From Lysobacterales bacterium (lineage in GTDB: Bacteria > Pseudomonadota > Gammaproteobacteria > Xanthomonadales > SZUA-38): a stretch of 64,000 nucleotides of DNA. A program made the position numbers and the translations under genes. The notes beneath the pieces were generated by a model. The model did no database searches and was not told the origin of the DNA. It saw only the letters and a program-made list of their open reading frames with translations. The DNA lies in contig JASJDM010000020.1 of NCBI GenBank assembly GCA_030065125.1, forward strand, positions 62,001 through 126,000, in the 5' to 3' direction. Position 1 is the first letter of the stretch, and every line of letters begins with the position of its first letter. Positions 35,779-45,912 of the stretch are shown here, in pieces.

Positions 35779-36822
35779 ATGGAAAACCTCACACTGCGCC
35801 CCCGACCCGTGGATCCAGGGGCGCGCCTGGAACAGGTTGAGATTGAATCCCGGGCGCTCAACAGCAACCCCTGGGGTGATCCGACCCGTCGCCGGCTGTG
35901 GGTCTATCTGCCGCCGGGCTATCACAAGAGTGATCAGCGCTATCCGGTGCTCTGGTACCTGGCGGCATTCACCAACAGCGGCGCCGCTGCGGGCAACTGG
36001 CGGGGATTTTCCGACAACCTGTTTCAGCGGGTGGAGCGGCTGATCCTGGCGGAAAAAATGGGGCCGGTGATCGTGGCAGCGCCTGACTGTTTCACCACCC
36101 TGGGGGGCAACCAGTACATCAATTCGCCCGGCACAGGCGCTTACGCCGATTACCTGCAGGAGGAACTGGTGCCGTGGGTCGACCAGCACTACCGGACCGT
36201 GGCGGACCGTAATCACCGCGGTGTCTTCGGCAAATCCTCCGGCGGGTTCGGTGCGCTGAACCTGGTCATGGACCGCCCGGATCTGTGGGGCGCCCTGGCC
36301 AGCCAGTCCGGCGACGCGGCCTTTGAATGGGTCTACCGCAATGATTTTCCCAAGGTGGCAGCTACCCTGGATCGGTACAAGGGGGACGTGGCGGCATTCA
36401 TCCGCTATTTCTGGCGGGCCAAGACCCCGGGCGGGTCCGACTTTCTGACCCTGATGCACCTCTGCCTGGCGGCCACCTATGACCCGGATCCGAATGACCC
36501 CTGCAGCATCAGGCTGCCGTTTAATCGGCACACCCTGGAAATCGATGAGGAACGGTGGGGTCAATGGATGGCATTTGACCCGGTGGCAAAACTGCCTGGC
36601 CGGATAGAGGCCTTGAAATCCATGCGCGGCATCTATATCGATTGTGGAAGTCGTGATCAGTATCACATACATTACGGAAGCCGCCGGCTGAGCCGTCTGA
36701 TGGCGCAGCACGAGGTGGAGCACCAGTACCTGGAGTTTGACGGAACGCACTCCAATATCGACCACCGGTTCGACCAATCCCTGCCGTTCCTTTACCAGGC
36801 CCTAAGCCTGAAAGCTGATTGA
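35779..36822 (+). CDS. Alpha/beta-hydrolase esterase, enterochelin-esterase/esterase D-like
   Basis: 347 aa from ATG 35779 (a TTG at 35752 is an alternative). No signal peptide, so cytosolic. Features are RRLWVYLPPGYHKSDQRYPVLWYL (read in parts), the oxyanion region, the nucleophile elbow GKSSGG with Ser near residue 155, the acid Asp in DCGSRDQY and the catalytic His in GTHSNIDHR. The substrate is unknown; related enzymes hydrolyse acyl or siderophore esters. The stop overlaps the nfuA start region (2 bp apart), suggesting co-transcription. Confidence 0.85.
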   Translation: MENLTLRPRPVDPGARLEQVEIESRALNSNPWGDPTRRRLWVYLPPGYHKSDQRYPVLWYLAAFTNSGAAAGNWRGFSDNLFQRVERLILAEKMGPVIVAAPDCFTTLGGNQYINSPGTGAYADYLQEELVPWVDQHYRTVADRNHRGVFGKSSGGFGALNLVMDRPDLWGALASQSGDAAFEWVYRNDFPKVAATLDRYKGDVAAFIRYFWRAKTPGGSDFLTLMHLCLAATYDPDPNDPCSIRLPFNRHTLEIDEERWGQWMAFDPVAKLPGRIEALKSMRGIYIDCGSRDQYHIHYGSRRLSRLMAQHEVEHQYLEFDGTHSNIDHRFDQSLPFLYQALSLKAD

Positions 36823-36823
36823 C

Positions 36824-37402
36824 ATGATCGAAGTCTACCCAAGCGCCAAACAATATTTCTCCGAGCTGCTTTCACAGCAGGACGCAGATGACCTGGGACT
36901 GCGCATGCTGGTATCCAATCCCGGAACCCCGGGCGCTGAATGCGAGCTGAGTTTCTGTCTGCCCGAAGACTGTGCCGACAGTGATCTGATCGTGGACCTG
37001 GATGCGTTCCAGTTGCGCATCGACGCGGACAGCGTGCCGTTCCTGGAGGACGCGGAAATCGACTTTGAAGAGAATCGCACCGGCGGCCAGCTGGTGGTGC
37101 GGGCACCCAATATCCGCGGTTCGGAACCCGATGACGACTCGCCCCTGGCGGACCGGGTTCGCTACATACTGGATTCGGAAATCAATCCCTCACTGGCGTC
37201 CCACGGCGGCATGGTATCCCTGGTGTCCATCGAAGAGGGTACCGTGGTGCTGCAGTTCGGCGGAGGCTGCCACGGCTGCGGCATGGTCAACGTCACCCTT
37301 AAAGAGGGGGTGGAGAAGACCCTGAAAGCACGCTTGCCCGAGATCCAGGCGGTTCGCGACGTGACCGATCACAGTACGGGCGAAAACCCCTACTACAGCT
37401 GA
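36824..37402 (+). CDS. nfuA: Fe-S biogenesis protein NfuA
   Basis: 192 aa. Scaffold/carrier that delivers [4Fe-4S] clusters to target proteins under stress. The N-terminal degenerate A-type domain (YFSELLSQQDADDLGLRMLV) has lost the carrier cysteines. The C-terminal Nfu domain has HGGMVSLVSIEEGTVVLQFG (read in parts) and the cluster-binding CxxC in GGCHGCGMVNVTLKEGVE. Length and two-domain order match NfuA. Confidence 0.96.
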   Translation: MIEVYPSAKQYFSELLSQQDADDLGLRMLVSNPGTPGAECELSFCLPEDCADSDLIVDLDAFQLRIDADSVPFLEDAEIDFEENRTGGQLVVRAPNIRGSEPDDDSPLADRVRYILDSEINPSLASHGGMVSLVSIEEGTVVLQFGGGCHGCGMVNVTLKEGVEKTLKARLPEIQAVRDVTDHSTGENPYYS

Positions 37403-37403
37403 A

Positions 37404-37432
37404 GACGACCCGGGAATGCCGGGCCGTCGTAT
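37404..37432. terminator. Candidate bidirectional terminator between nfuA and cytochrome c4
   Basis: ACGACCCGG and CCGGGCCGTCGT form a stem with one bulge around GAATG, in the 37-bp gap between convergent genes. A clear T-run is missing. Confidence 0.5.
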
Positions 37433-37439
37433 CCGTGGT

Positions 37440-38066
37440 TTACTTGATCTTCAGGTCGACCAGGCCTTCCTTGGCAGCGTAGAACGCCGCCAGGTCGTGA
37501 ATGTCCTGATCGCTGAGGGTGGTGGCGAAGCCAGCCATGACCACGTTATTGCGTTCGCCTGAGCGGTACGCTTTGAGCGAGTGGGCCAGGTAGTCACCGT
37601 ACTGGCCGGCCAGACGCGGATATTGCGGGTCGATTCCGTTCCCGTCAGCGCCGTGACAGGCCTGGCAGACCACGGATTTGGTCTCGCCGGCGGCCACATC
37701 CCCTTTCTGGTAGAGCTCCGCTTCCGGTTCTCCACCTTCCAGGCTGACAAAGTAGGCGGCGATGTCCTCCATGTCGGTTTCGGTCATGCTGCCCGCCTGG
37801 GCCACCATGGTGGGGTGCTGGCGCTCACCGTTCTTGTAGGCTTTCAGAGCCAGCACAATGTATTCGTAATTCTGACCACCAATCTTGGGTACATGGTAGT
37901 TCGGGTAGGCGTTGACGTAGCCGGGGATACCGTGGCAGCCCGTGCAGGTATAGGCCTTGATGCGGCCCTGTTCGGCATCACCGCCGTCTGCCAGGGATCC
38001 GGTGGAAAGGGCCAGGCCCGACACGAGTAGACCGGCAGCGGCCCAGTTGAGCATGCTTTTGTTCAT
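37440..38066 (-). CDS. Diheme cytochrome c4
   Basis: 208 aa from ATG 38066; the open frame upstream of it lacks a signal peptide. Signal peptide MNKSMLNWAAAGLLVSGLAL, cut near SLA-DG. Two heme-c sites: CTGCHGIPG (residues ~40) and CQACHGADGNG (~135), each with a downstream axial Met (PTMVAQAG and NVVMAGFA). The internal duplication typical of c4 is clear. It is a periplasmic electron carrier, usually feeding cbb3-type oxidase. Confidence 0.94.
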   Translation of the reverse strand: MNKSMLNWAAAGLLVSGLALSTGSLADGGDAEQGRIKAYTCTGCHGIPGYVNAYPNYHVPKIGGQNYEYIVLALKAYKNGERQHPTMVAQAGSMTETDMEDIAAYFVSLEGGEPEAELYQKGDVAAGETKSVVCQACHGADGNGIDPQYPRLAGQYGDYLAHSLKAYRSGERNNVVMAGFATTLSDQDIHDLAAFYAAKEGLVDLKIK

Positions 38067-38408
38067 CTTGTCCTTGTTAGAGTTCGGCGCAGGGAACGGC
38101 CATCGGGGTGTAAGTATAACGTTGGCCCGGGTTGGGCAAAAGCGTTTCGGGCAATGCTTTTGTACCTGCCGGGTATGGTGGTTCACGCCAGAATTACGCC
38201 ACTTTCGCCACCTTGTGGCGCCTTATTTCAGGCCCTGCGTTGCCCCTGTTGCCGCTAAAATGAGCGCGGCCGGGCCGTTGCCAGGGTTGGCAGGAAATAT
38301 GCATTGCAGTTTCTGGAACTTTGACCATGACTAATGATCTATATCGCCCAGTAGAGTGCTAGCGTTATAGTTAACTACAACACCAGTATGCCCAAGGAAA
38401 AACTCGCC
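38067..38408. other. Divergent intergenic region between cytochrome c4 and the RND operon
   Basis: 342 bp without a gene. It contains an inverted repeat CGCCAC-CTT-GTGGCG (38206-38220) and a promoter-like TGCTAGCGTTATAGT (38357-38371) before the adaptor gene. A RND repressor gene is not adjacent, so the inverted repeat may be the site of an unlinked regulator. Confidence 0.45.
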
Positions 38409-39536
38409 ATGTTTCATCGAATCATGCAAACGGGTGCGATTCTCGCGTCTGTCCTGGTGATAGCTGCCTGCAACGGACCCGGCGGCAGTGGTGAATCGGG
38501 TGACGCGGAAGAATCTGACGAGGAGATTGCGGTTCCGGTAGAGGCTCAGCGATCCACCCTGAATACGGTATACGCGTCTTATAAGGGCACCACCACCCTG
38601 GAGGCCGAACGGGAAGCCGACGTGGTGGCCAAAACCAGCGGCATCGTGCTGGATATCCTGGTGGAAGAGGGCGACACCGTGGAAGCGGGGCAGGTAGTCG
38701 CCCGGCTGGAGCGGGACCGCCTGGAGCTGGAATTGGAGCGGGCCAAGGCCACTCTGGACCAGCTGCGGAAAGACTACGATCGGTCCCAGGAGCTGTTCAA
38801 CAAGAAGCTCATCAGCTCGGACGCTTACGAGCGGGCACGTTCGGATCTGGACCAGCAGCAGGCGTCGTTCGACATGGCCAGACTGGAGCTGAGCTACACC
38901 GAGGTGCGCACCCCCATCGGTGGCGTGGTGTCGGAGCGCATGGTCAAGGTGGGCAAGCTGGTCAATGTGTACGAGGCACTGTTCCGCGTTCACGATTTTA
39001 ATCCGCTGCTGGCCGAAATCTTCGTGCCGGAGCGGGAGCTGTCCGCGCTGCGACCGGGGCAGTCCGCCCTGCTGGAACTGGATGCCCTGGCCCAGGACGA
39101 ATTCAGCGGCCAGCTGGCCCGGGTCAGTCCGGTAGTGGACCCGGACACCGGTACCTTCAAGGTCACTATCGAAATCCGCGATCCAGACCCGCGCCTGAAG
39201 CCGGGCATGTTCGGTCGGGTCAATATCGTCTACGACGTCAAGGAAAACGTCGTCACTATTCCCCAGGATGCGCTGATCATCGAAGACCGCGAGCGTTACG
39301 TCTACGTGGTTGAAAACGACCGGGCACGAAGGGTGGACGTGGTGGCGGGATACGTCACTGAAGGTCGCGTGGAAATCCTGCAAGGCCTGGATGAAGGCGA
39401 AGAAGTGGTCACCGCGGGTAAAGGCAGTATCGCCGGTGAGACCCTGCTGGACGTGATCAACCGGGAGGCCCAGGTGGCCGCTGATTCGGAGGTCAGCGTA
39501 GCCGGCGCCGCAGCCCAGTCCAACGCTGTCCCTTAA
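38409..39536 (+). CDS. RND efflux periplasmic adaptor (membrane fusion protein), lipoprotein
   Basis: 375 aa from ATG 38409, chosen because AAGGA lies 10 nt upstream. Lipobox VIAAC after the signal MFHRIMQTGAILASVLVIAA. The order is that of HlyD/AcrA adaptors: lipoyl half-motif (VVAKTSGIVLDILVEEGDTV, then EAGQVVARL), coiled-coil hairpin with AYERARSDLDQQQ, second lipoyl half (LSYTEVRTPIGGVVSERMVKVG, read in parts), beta-barrel (LLAEIFVPERELSALRPGQ), and membrane-proximal domain (VVTIPQDALIIEDRERYVYVV). It links the two pumps to an outer membrane channel that is not encoded here. Confidence 0.95.
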   Translation: MFHRIMQTGAILASVLVIAACNGPGGSGESGDAEESDEEIAVPVEAQRSTLNTVYASYKGTTTLEAEREADVVAKTSGIVLDILVEEGDTVEAGQVVARLERDRLELELERAKATLDQLRKDYDRSQELFNKKLISSDAYERARSDLDQQQASFDMARLELSYTEVRTPIGGVVSERMVKVGKLVNVYEALFRVHDFNPLLAEIFVPERELSALRPGQSALLELDALAQDEFSGQLARVSPVVDPDTGTFKVTIEIRDPDPRLKPGMFGRVNIVYDVKENVVTIPQDALIIEDRERYVYVVENDRARRVDVVAGYVTEGRVEILQGLDEGEEVVTAGKGSIAGETLLDVINREAQVAADSEVSVAGAAAQSNAVP

Positions 39537-39560
39537 CAGCCGCTGCCCCAGGCCGGACAC

Positions 39561-42500
39561 GTGAACATCATTCAAATCTGCACCCGACGACGGGTTACCG
39601 TGGCCATGGCGGCTGTGCTGGTCACCGTGTTCGGCGTGATTGCCCTGAGCGAGCTCAAGGTCAACCTGCTGCCCGATCTGTCGTACCCCACTCTGACCGT
39701 ACGCACCGAGTTCACCGGGGCTGCACCGCTGGAGATCGAAAAGCTGATCACCCAGCCGGTGGAAGAGCAGGTGGGAATCGTCAAAGGCGTCCAGACCGTC
39801 AAGTCGGTTTCCCGTGCCGGGCAGTCCGACGTCCTGCTGCAGTTTGCCTGGGGCACCGACATGGACATGGCCAGTCTGGACGTGCGGGAAAAGCTTGAGC
39901 TGCTGCAGCTGCCGCTGCAGTCCGACCGGCCGATACTGCTGCGCTTCAACCCGTCCACCGATCCAATCATGCGGCTGGCGTTTTACTCCGAGGACATCGA
40001 GGGTTTCGACGAGGAAACCCTGAAGCTGGTGCGCCGGTTCGCGGACGAGGAACTGAAAAAGCGGCTGGAACCCATTACCGGCGTAGCGGCGGTGAAGATC
40101 AGCGGCGGGCTGGAAGACGAGATTCAGATCCAGATCGACCAGCAGCGGCTGGCCCGGCTGGGTATTCCCACCTCCACCATCATCTCCCGTCTGCGCGAGG
40201 AAAACGTCAATGTATCCGGCGGGCGCCTGGAGGAGGGTACGCGCCGCTACCTGGTGCGCACGGTCAACCAGTTCCAGTCGGTGGAAGAGTTTCGCAACCT
40301 GATCATCTCTCCGGCCGGGATGCGCCCCATTTACCTGCGTGACGTGGCGGAAGTGGCGGAGGGCTTCAAGGAGCGCCAGGCGGTGATCCGTACCAACGGC
40401 CGGGAATCGGTTGAGATCGCGGTGTACAAGGAGGGCGATTCCAACACGGTGCTGGTGGCCGACGCCGTAAGCGAGCGATTGGAACAACTGAAGGAGGCAC
40501 TGCCGGCAGGCCTGACCATCGCCACGGTGGATGACCAGTCCCAGTTTATTCGACAGGCCATTAATGACGTCCGTAACGCAGCCATCATCGGCGGAATCCT
40601 GGCCGTGATGGTGATCTTCTTTTTCCTGGGCGACGCGTGGCCCACCCTGGTGATCTCGGTCTCCATTCCCCTGTCCATCATCGCCACTTTTTTCCTCATG
40701 GATCAGGCCGAGCTTTCTCTCAATATCATGTCTCTGGGTGGCATTGCCCTGGCTATCGGGCTGCTGGTGGATAACGCCATTGTCGTACTGGAGAACATCT
40801 CCAGGCACCGGGCCAAAGGTGCCGACGTGATGGAAGCGTCGGTCAAGGGTGCCAGCGAAGTGGGCAGCGCGGTCATGGCTTCCACCCTGACCACCATCGC
40901 GGTATTCCTGCCCCTGATTTTCGTCGAGGGCATCGGCGGCCAGCTGTTTCGGGACCAGGCACTGACGGTGACCTTCGCCCTGGTGGTGTCCCTGGCCGTG
41001 GCCATGACGGTCATTCCCATGTTGTCCACCATGAAAGTGCGCTCGCCCATCGCATTTCCCGAAGAAGAACATCGCCATCGCGAGCCGCGAACCCGCGCGG
41101 GCCGGGCGATCCGCAAGGGGCGAGTGACCGTCTTCAACGGCATTCCCAGTTTCATCGCTGCCGTAGTGATGGTGGTAGCCGCCGGCATCAGCCGCCTGAG
41201 TGGCTGGGTCTTCGGCTTTCCCGCCCGCATGGTGATGAAGCTTTTTGCCGCCATTTCGAGGCTGTATGGCCGGATTCTGCCCTGGGCCCTGGATCACCGG
41301 GCCGTGGTTCTGCTGATTGCCACGGCGGCTGCGGCCGCTGCCGCTTTTCAGGCGCCCCGATTGGGCGCCGAGCTCATTCCCCAGCTGATCCAGGGGCGGT
41401 TTGAAATGCAGGTCAAGCTGGCGCCCGGGGCGCCGCTGGAGCAGACCGATCGGGTGGTCAGCCGCATCCAGGGCAGGGCGTCCACCATGGACAGCATTGA
41501 AGCGGTTCACGCCGTGTCCGGAACCGGCAACCGCATTGATGCCAACCCGACGGAATCCGGCGAAAACATCGGTGAGCTGCTGATCGTCATGAAGCCGGGG
41601 ACGCCAACGGAAACCGAGCGTGAGGCCATCAGCCAGCTGCGCGGCACGGCCGGCGCCATGCCTGGCGTGCAGTCGGAGTTTGAACGGCCCGCACTGTTTA
41701 CCTTCTCCACACCCCTGGAAATCGAGCTGGTGGGCTACGACCTGGGCCGGCTGAAACAGGCGTCCGAATCGGTGGCCGGCATGCTGGCCTCGTCGCCTCG
41801 TTTCGCCGACGTCAAATCCAGTCTGGAGCAGGGTCACCCGGAGATCCAGATCCTGTTCGACCAGGAACGCGTTGCCGCCCTGGGTATGACGGTGCGACAG
41901 ATCTCGGACCAGGTGGTGCAGAAACTTCGCGGCGAGGTGGCCACCCGCTACAGCTGGCGTGACCGCAAGATCGACGTGCTGGTGCGAGCCCGCGAGCGGG
42001 ATCGTTCGTCCCTGGAGGACGTGGAAAACCTGATCGTAAACCCCGCCAGCGAGCGACCGCTGACCCTGTCCAGTGTGGCCCAGGTCATTCCCACCGAGGG
42101 GCCGGCCGAAATCAACCGGGTGGACCAGGAGCGTGCAGCCCTGGTGTCCGCCAACCTGACCTACGGCACGCTTAAGGAAGCGGTGCTGGAGGCGGAGCAG
42201 CTGCTGGCGGACCTGTCCCTGCCATATGGTGTCAAGCTCAAGCTGGCCGGGCAAAGCGAGGAGATGGATGCGTCATTCCAGTCCCTGCTGTTTGCCCTGG
42301 GCCTTGCGATTTTCCTGGTGTACCTGGTGATGGCTTCACAGTTCGAGTCATTGATTCATCCTTTGGTCATTCTGCTGTCGGTCCCCCTGGCCGGTATTGG
42401 TGCGATACTCGGACTGGCCATCACCGGTACACCGGTCTCAGTCATTGTGTTTATCGGCCTGATCATGCTGGCCGGCATCGTGGTGAACAACGCCATCGTG

Positions 42501-42827
42501 TTCATCGACCTGATCAACCAGCTGCGCGCCCGTGGCCAGTCCAGGCGCAGCGCCATCCTGGAGGCTGGCGTAGCGCGCCTGCGCCCCATCGTCATGACCA
42601 CGCTGACCACCACCCTGGGACTCCTGCCACTGGCCATCGGGCTGGGTGAGGGCGCCGAGATCCGGACCCCCATGGCCATCACGGTGATCGGTGGATTGCT
42701 GGTGTCCACCCTGCTGACCCTGGTGGTGATCCCGGTGATGTACGACCTGCTGGACCGGCGACGGGAAACCGACGAGTCCGCCGCGCCGGAAGGCAGCCGG
42801 GTGGACGGGGCGGTCCCCGCGGAGTGA
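39561..42827 (+). CDS. RND-family efflux pump, first subunit
   Basis: 1088 aa. Twelve transmembrane helices with two large periplasmic loops, HAE1/AcrB fold. Start MNIIQICTRRRVTVAMAAVL; LNIMSLGGIALAIGLLVDNA IVVLEN contains the relay Asp of TM4. FFLGDAWPTL, GPAEINRVDQERAALVSANL and FIGLIMLAGIVVNNAIVFID are typical. About 50 extra basic residues (EEEHRHREPRTRAGRAIRKG) sit in the central cytoplasmic loop. It is adjacent to a second pump gene 4 bp downstream, which suggests a heteromeric MdtBC-like assembly. Confidence 0.95.
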   Translation: MNIIQICTRRRVTVAMAAVLVTVFGVIALSELKVNLLPDLSYPTLTVRTEFTGAAPLEIEKLITQPVEEQVGIVKGVQTVKSVSRAGQSDVLLQFAWGTDMDMASLDVREKLELLQLPLQSDRPILLRFNPSTDPIMRLAFYSEDIEGFDEETLKLVRRFADEELKKRLEPITGVAAVKISGGLEDEIQIQIDQQRLARLGIPTSTIISRLREENVNVSGGRLEEGTRRYLVRTVNQFQSVEEFRNLIISPAGMRPIYLRDVAEVAEGFKERQAVIRTNGRESVEIAVYKEGDSNTVLVADAVSERLEQLKEALPAGLTIATVDDQSQFIRQAINDVRNAAIIGGILAVMVIFFFLGDAWPTLVISVSIPLSIIATFFLMDQAELSLNIMSLGGIALAIGLLVDNAIVVLENISRHRAKGADVMEASVKGASEVGSAVMASTLTTIAVFLPLIFVEGIGGQLFRDQALTVTFALVVSLAVAMTVIPMLSTMKVRSPIAFPEEEHRHREPRTRAGRAIRKGRVTVFNGIPSFIAAVVMVVAAGISRLSGWVFGFPARMVMKLFAAISRLYGRILPWALDHRAVVLLIATAAAAAAAFQAPRLGAELIPQLIQGRFEMQVKLAPGAPLEQTDRVVSRIQGRASTMDSIEAVHAVSGTGNRIDANPTESGENIGELLIVMKPGTPTETEREAISQLRGTAGAMPGVQSEFERPALFTFSTPLEIELVGYDLGRLKQASESVAGMLASSPRFADVKSSLEQGHPEIQILFDQERVAALGMTVRQISDQVVQKLRGEVATRYSWRDRKIDVLVRARERDRSSLEDVENLIVNPASERPLTLSSVAQVIPTEGPAEINRVDQERAALVSANLTYGTLKEAVLEAEQLLADLSLPYGVKLKLAGQSEEMDASFQSLLFALGLAIFLVYLVMASQFESLIHPLVILLSVPLAGIGAILGLAITGTPVSVIVFIGLIMLAGIVVNNAIVFIDLINQLRARGQSRRSAILEAGVARLRPIVMTTLTTTLGLLPLAIGLGEGAEIRTPMAITVIGGLLVSTLLTLVVIPVMYDLLDRRRETDESAAPEGSRVDGAVPAE

Positions 42828-42831
42828 TGCC

Positions 42832-45800
42832 GTGACCCCGGCCGAATTCTGCATCAAGCGTCCGGTCGCCACGGTGATGATATTCGTCTCCTGCCTTCTG
42901 CTGGGCGGGATTTCAAGCCGGCTCCTGCCGCTGGAGTTCTTCCCGGAGTTCGACGCGCCCTTTCTGATGATCCAGATGCCGTATCCCGGCTCTACGCCGC
43001 GGGAAACGGAGCGGCTGCTGGCGCGGCCGGCCGAGGAGGCTCTGGCCACCCTCAAGGGAATCGAGTTTCTCAACAGCCGCTCGACGCCGAGTGGTACCAC
43101 TGTGTTCATGCTGTTCGGCCTGACCGAAGACATCACGGTCAAGGCGGTGGAGGCACGGGAACTGCTCGAAGCCATACGCAACGAGTTGCCCACGGACCTG
43201 CGCCGCATCAACGTGTTCAAGTTTGACACCAGCGACGAAGGTATTCTGACCCTGCGCATATCCAGTCAACGGGACCTGTCGGAGTCCTACGAGATGCTGA
43301 TGCGTAACCTGGTGCGGCCCATCGAACGGCTTCCGGGGGTGGCCCGGGTCAGCCTCGAAGGGGTGGAGCCCCGGGAGATCCGCATCGACCTTGTGGCGGA
43401 CCGGGTCGAGGCGCTGAATATTGACCTGAACGAGCTCAATATGCGCCTGAACAGCGCGAACTTTTCCGCCTCGGCCGGTTTGATCAATGCCAACAACCAG
43501 CGGGTAAGGGTCAACCCGGTAGGCGAATTCCAGAACCTGGACGAAATCCGCAACCTGGTTATCAACCAGCGCGGCGTGCGCCTGTCAGATATCGCTGACG
43601 TGACCTACGAGCCCCGGGAACGGGACCTGGCCCGTCACCTGGACCAGAAGTACGCCATCGGCATCGAGGTATTCAAGGAACGCGGCGTCAACATGGTTTC
43701 CGTGGCGGAACGGGTCCTGGTAGAAGTGGAAAAAGCGGGTGACAACCCGGAGATGCAGGGCATTCAGCTGTTTTTCCTGCAGAACCAGGCCGAGGGGGTC
43801 AAGAGTTCCCTCGCGGAGTTGCTCAAGGCGGGCCTTGTGGGTGCACTGCTGTCCATAGTGGTGCTGTACTTCTTCCTGCGAAACGTGACCACCACGCTGA
43901 TGGTGGCCACGGCGGTGCCCATCTCGCTGACCATTGCCCTCGGGGCCATGTACCTGCTGGGCGTGAGCCTCAATATTCTTTCCATGATGGGCTTGCTGCT
44001 GGCCGTGGGCATGCTGGTGGACAATGCGGTGGTGGTGAGTGAGGCCATATTCACCGAGCGTGAGAAACAGCCCAACGAGCCGGTGAAGGCGGCCGTGTCG
44101 GGTGTCCGCAGCGTGGGTCTGGCCGTGTTCGCGGGAACGGCGACTTCCATGTCGGTGTTCCTGCCCAACCTGTTTGGCGAACCCGACCAGATTTCCATTT
44201 TCATGGAGCACGTGGCCATTGCCATCTGTATTTCCCTGGCGGCATCCCTGGTCATCGCCCAAACCCTGATCCCCTTGATTTCCAGCCGGGTCAAACCGCC
44301 GAGCACCTCCCAGGACAACGCTATCAATCGGCTGAAGGAACGCTACGCCGTGTTCCTCGACTGGACCCTGAAACACCGCTGGCCGGCCTGGGGCGGCATT
44401 GTGCTGATCCTGGCCAGTACCGCCATCCCCGGGGCGCTGGTCAAGCAGGATATGTTCCCCGAAACCCTCAGCCGGGAACTGTTCCTGCGCTACAACCTGG
44501 ACGGCCCCTATCCGCTGGAGCGCATCAAGGTGGCGGTGGACAAGATCGAGAACTATCTCTACGACAATAAGGAGCGTCTGGAGATCAACAAGGTGTACTC
44601 GTTCTACCACAACGAGGGCAGGGCGGAGTCCACCATCCTGTTGAAGGACGAGAAGGACTCGAAGCTGTCTTCCACCGAAATCAAGGAAATGATCCGGGAA
44701 GAGCTGCCCAAGATCGCCATCGGCAGCCCCAGTTTCGACCAGCAGCGGTCAGGCGGCTCCGAGGGCGTGACGGTGTATATCGTGGGAGATTCCAGCGAGC
44801 GGCTGGCAGCCATGGCAGACGACATTATTTTTACCCTGTCCCAGATCGAGGGCCTGGAAGACATCAAGACAGACCAGGGTAGCGGCGACCAGGAAATCCA
44901 GGTATCGGTGGACCGGGAAAAGGCCGCGCAATACGGACTGCCGGCTCAGCAGGTGGCCACGGTGGTGGCCGTGGCGCTGCGCGGCACCCAGTTGACTGAA
45001 TATCGCGGACCCGAGGGCGAGGTGCCGGTGACGCTGAGATTCCGGGACTCCGACACCCAGACGGTGGAAACCCTGCAGACCCTGCAGATCACCACGCCGG
45101 CCGGGCTGCGCATTCCCCTGTCGTCGGTGGTGTCCTACAACGTCCGCAGCGGTCCCGTGGGCATCTCACGGAACGATCGGGAAACGGCTTTGACAATCTC
45201 CGCCACGCTGAATGACCTGACCATGGAAGAGGCGCGTGAGGAGATCAAGCGGGTGCTGGACCAGTATCAGCTGCCGCCCGGCCACAGATGGGACTTTGGG
45301 CGCGGTTTCGGCTTCGAGGAAGACGCCCAGGAAACCATGATCCGGAATATCCTGCTGGCGGTGCTGTTCATCTACCTGATCATGGCCGCGCTGTTCGAGT
45401 CCATGACACATCCGTTGTCCATCGTGACGGGTATCGTGTTTTCCATCGTCGGGGTGTACTGGTTTTTCCTGCTCACGGGAACGACCTTTTCGATCATGGC
45501 CTTTTTCGGCATTCTGATTTTGATCGGGGTGGTGGTGAACAACGGCATTGTGCTGGTGGACCACATCAACCAGCTGCGCCGCCGGGGCATGATGCGGCGG
45601 GCAGCGGTGGTGCAGGCGGGACGAGACCGGATCAGACCGATCCTGATGACCGTTGGCACCACCGTGCTGGGGCTGATTCCCCTGTGCATCAGTACCACCC
45701 AGATCGGCGGTGACGGCCCGCCTTACTTCCCCATGGCGCGGGCAATCGTTGGCGGGCTGGTGTTTTCCACCGTGATCAGCCTGTGCGTGCTGCCCACCAT

Positions 45801-45891
45801 CTATGTGACCCTGGACGACCTGCGGCTGTGGGCTCGGGATCGGATTCGCCAGGCCCGGACCCTGTCGCGCCGGCTGCTGCAGCGCGGCTAG
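42832..45891 (+). CDS. RND-family efflux pump, second subunit
   Basis: 1019 aa from GTG 42832. AcrB-type architecture: MTPAEFCIKRPVATVMIFVS, FFPEFDAPFLMIQMPYPGST, TM4 relay motif LLLAVGMLVDNAVVVSEAIF, and ILILIGVVVNNGIVLVDHIN near the C-terminus. It is paralogous to the preceding pump but clearly diverged. With the single adaptor gene, the layout is MFP-RND-RND with no TolC-type channel. Substrates cannot be predicted from the sequence. Confidence 0.95.
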   Translation: MTPAEFCIKRPVATVMIFVSCLLLGGISSRLLPLEFFPEFDAPFLMIQMPYPGSTPRETERLLARPAEEALATLKGIEFLNSRSTPSGTTVFMLFGLTEDITVKAVEARELLEAIRNELPTDLRRINVFKFDTSDEGILTLRISSQRDLSESYEMLMRNLVRPIERLPGVARVSLEGVEPREIRIDLVADRVEALNIDLNELNMRLNSANFSASAGLINANNQRVRVNPVGEFQNLDEIRNLVINQRGVRLSDIADVTYEPRERDLARHLDQKYAIGIEVFKERGVNMVSVAERVLVEVEKAGDNPEMQGIQLFFLQNQAEGVKSSLAELLKAGLVGALLSIVVLYFFLRNVTTTLMVATAVPISLTIALGAMYLLGVSLNILSMMGLLLAVGMLVDNAVVVSEAIFTEREKQPNEPVKAAVSGVRSVGLAVFAGTATSMSVFLPNLFGEPDQISIFMEHVAIAICISLAASLVIAQTLIPLISSRVKPPSTSQDNAINRLKERYAVFLDWTLKHRWPAWGGIVLILASTAIPGALVKQDMFPETLSRELFLRYNLDGPYPLERIKVAVDKIENYLYDNKERLEINKVYSFYHNEGRAESTILLKDEKDSKLSSTEIKEMIREELPKIAIGSPSFDQQRSGGSEGVTVYIVGDSSERLAAMADDIIFTLSQIEGLEDIKTDQGSGDQEIQVSVDREKAAQYGLPAQQVATVVAVALRGTQLTEYRGPEGEVPVTLRFRDSDTQTVETLQTLQITTPAGLRIPLSSVVSYNVRSGPVGISRNDRETALTISATLNDLTMEEAREEIKRVLDQYQLPPGHRWDFGRGFGFEEDAQETMIRNILLAVLFIYLIMAALFESMTHPLSIVTGIVFSIVGVYWFFLLTGTTFSIMAFFGILILIGVVVNNGIVLVDHINQLRRRGMMRRAAVVQAGRDRIRPILMTVGTTVLGLIPLCISTTQIGGDGPPYFPMARAIVGGLVFSTVISLCVLPTIYVTLDDLRLWARDRIRQARTLSRRLLQRG

Positions 45892-45912
45892 CCGGCTACG
45901 CCATCAAGCAGG

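Noticed and set aside
38331..42254. 1307-codon open frame on the minus strand
   Set aside because: It is antisense to the RND adaptor and first pump, has a His/Gln/Gly-rich composition typical of complement reading in high-GC DNA, and shows no domain.
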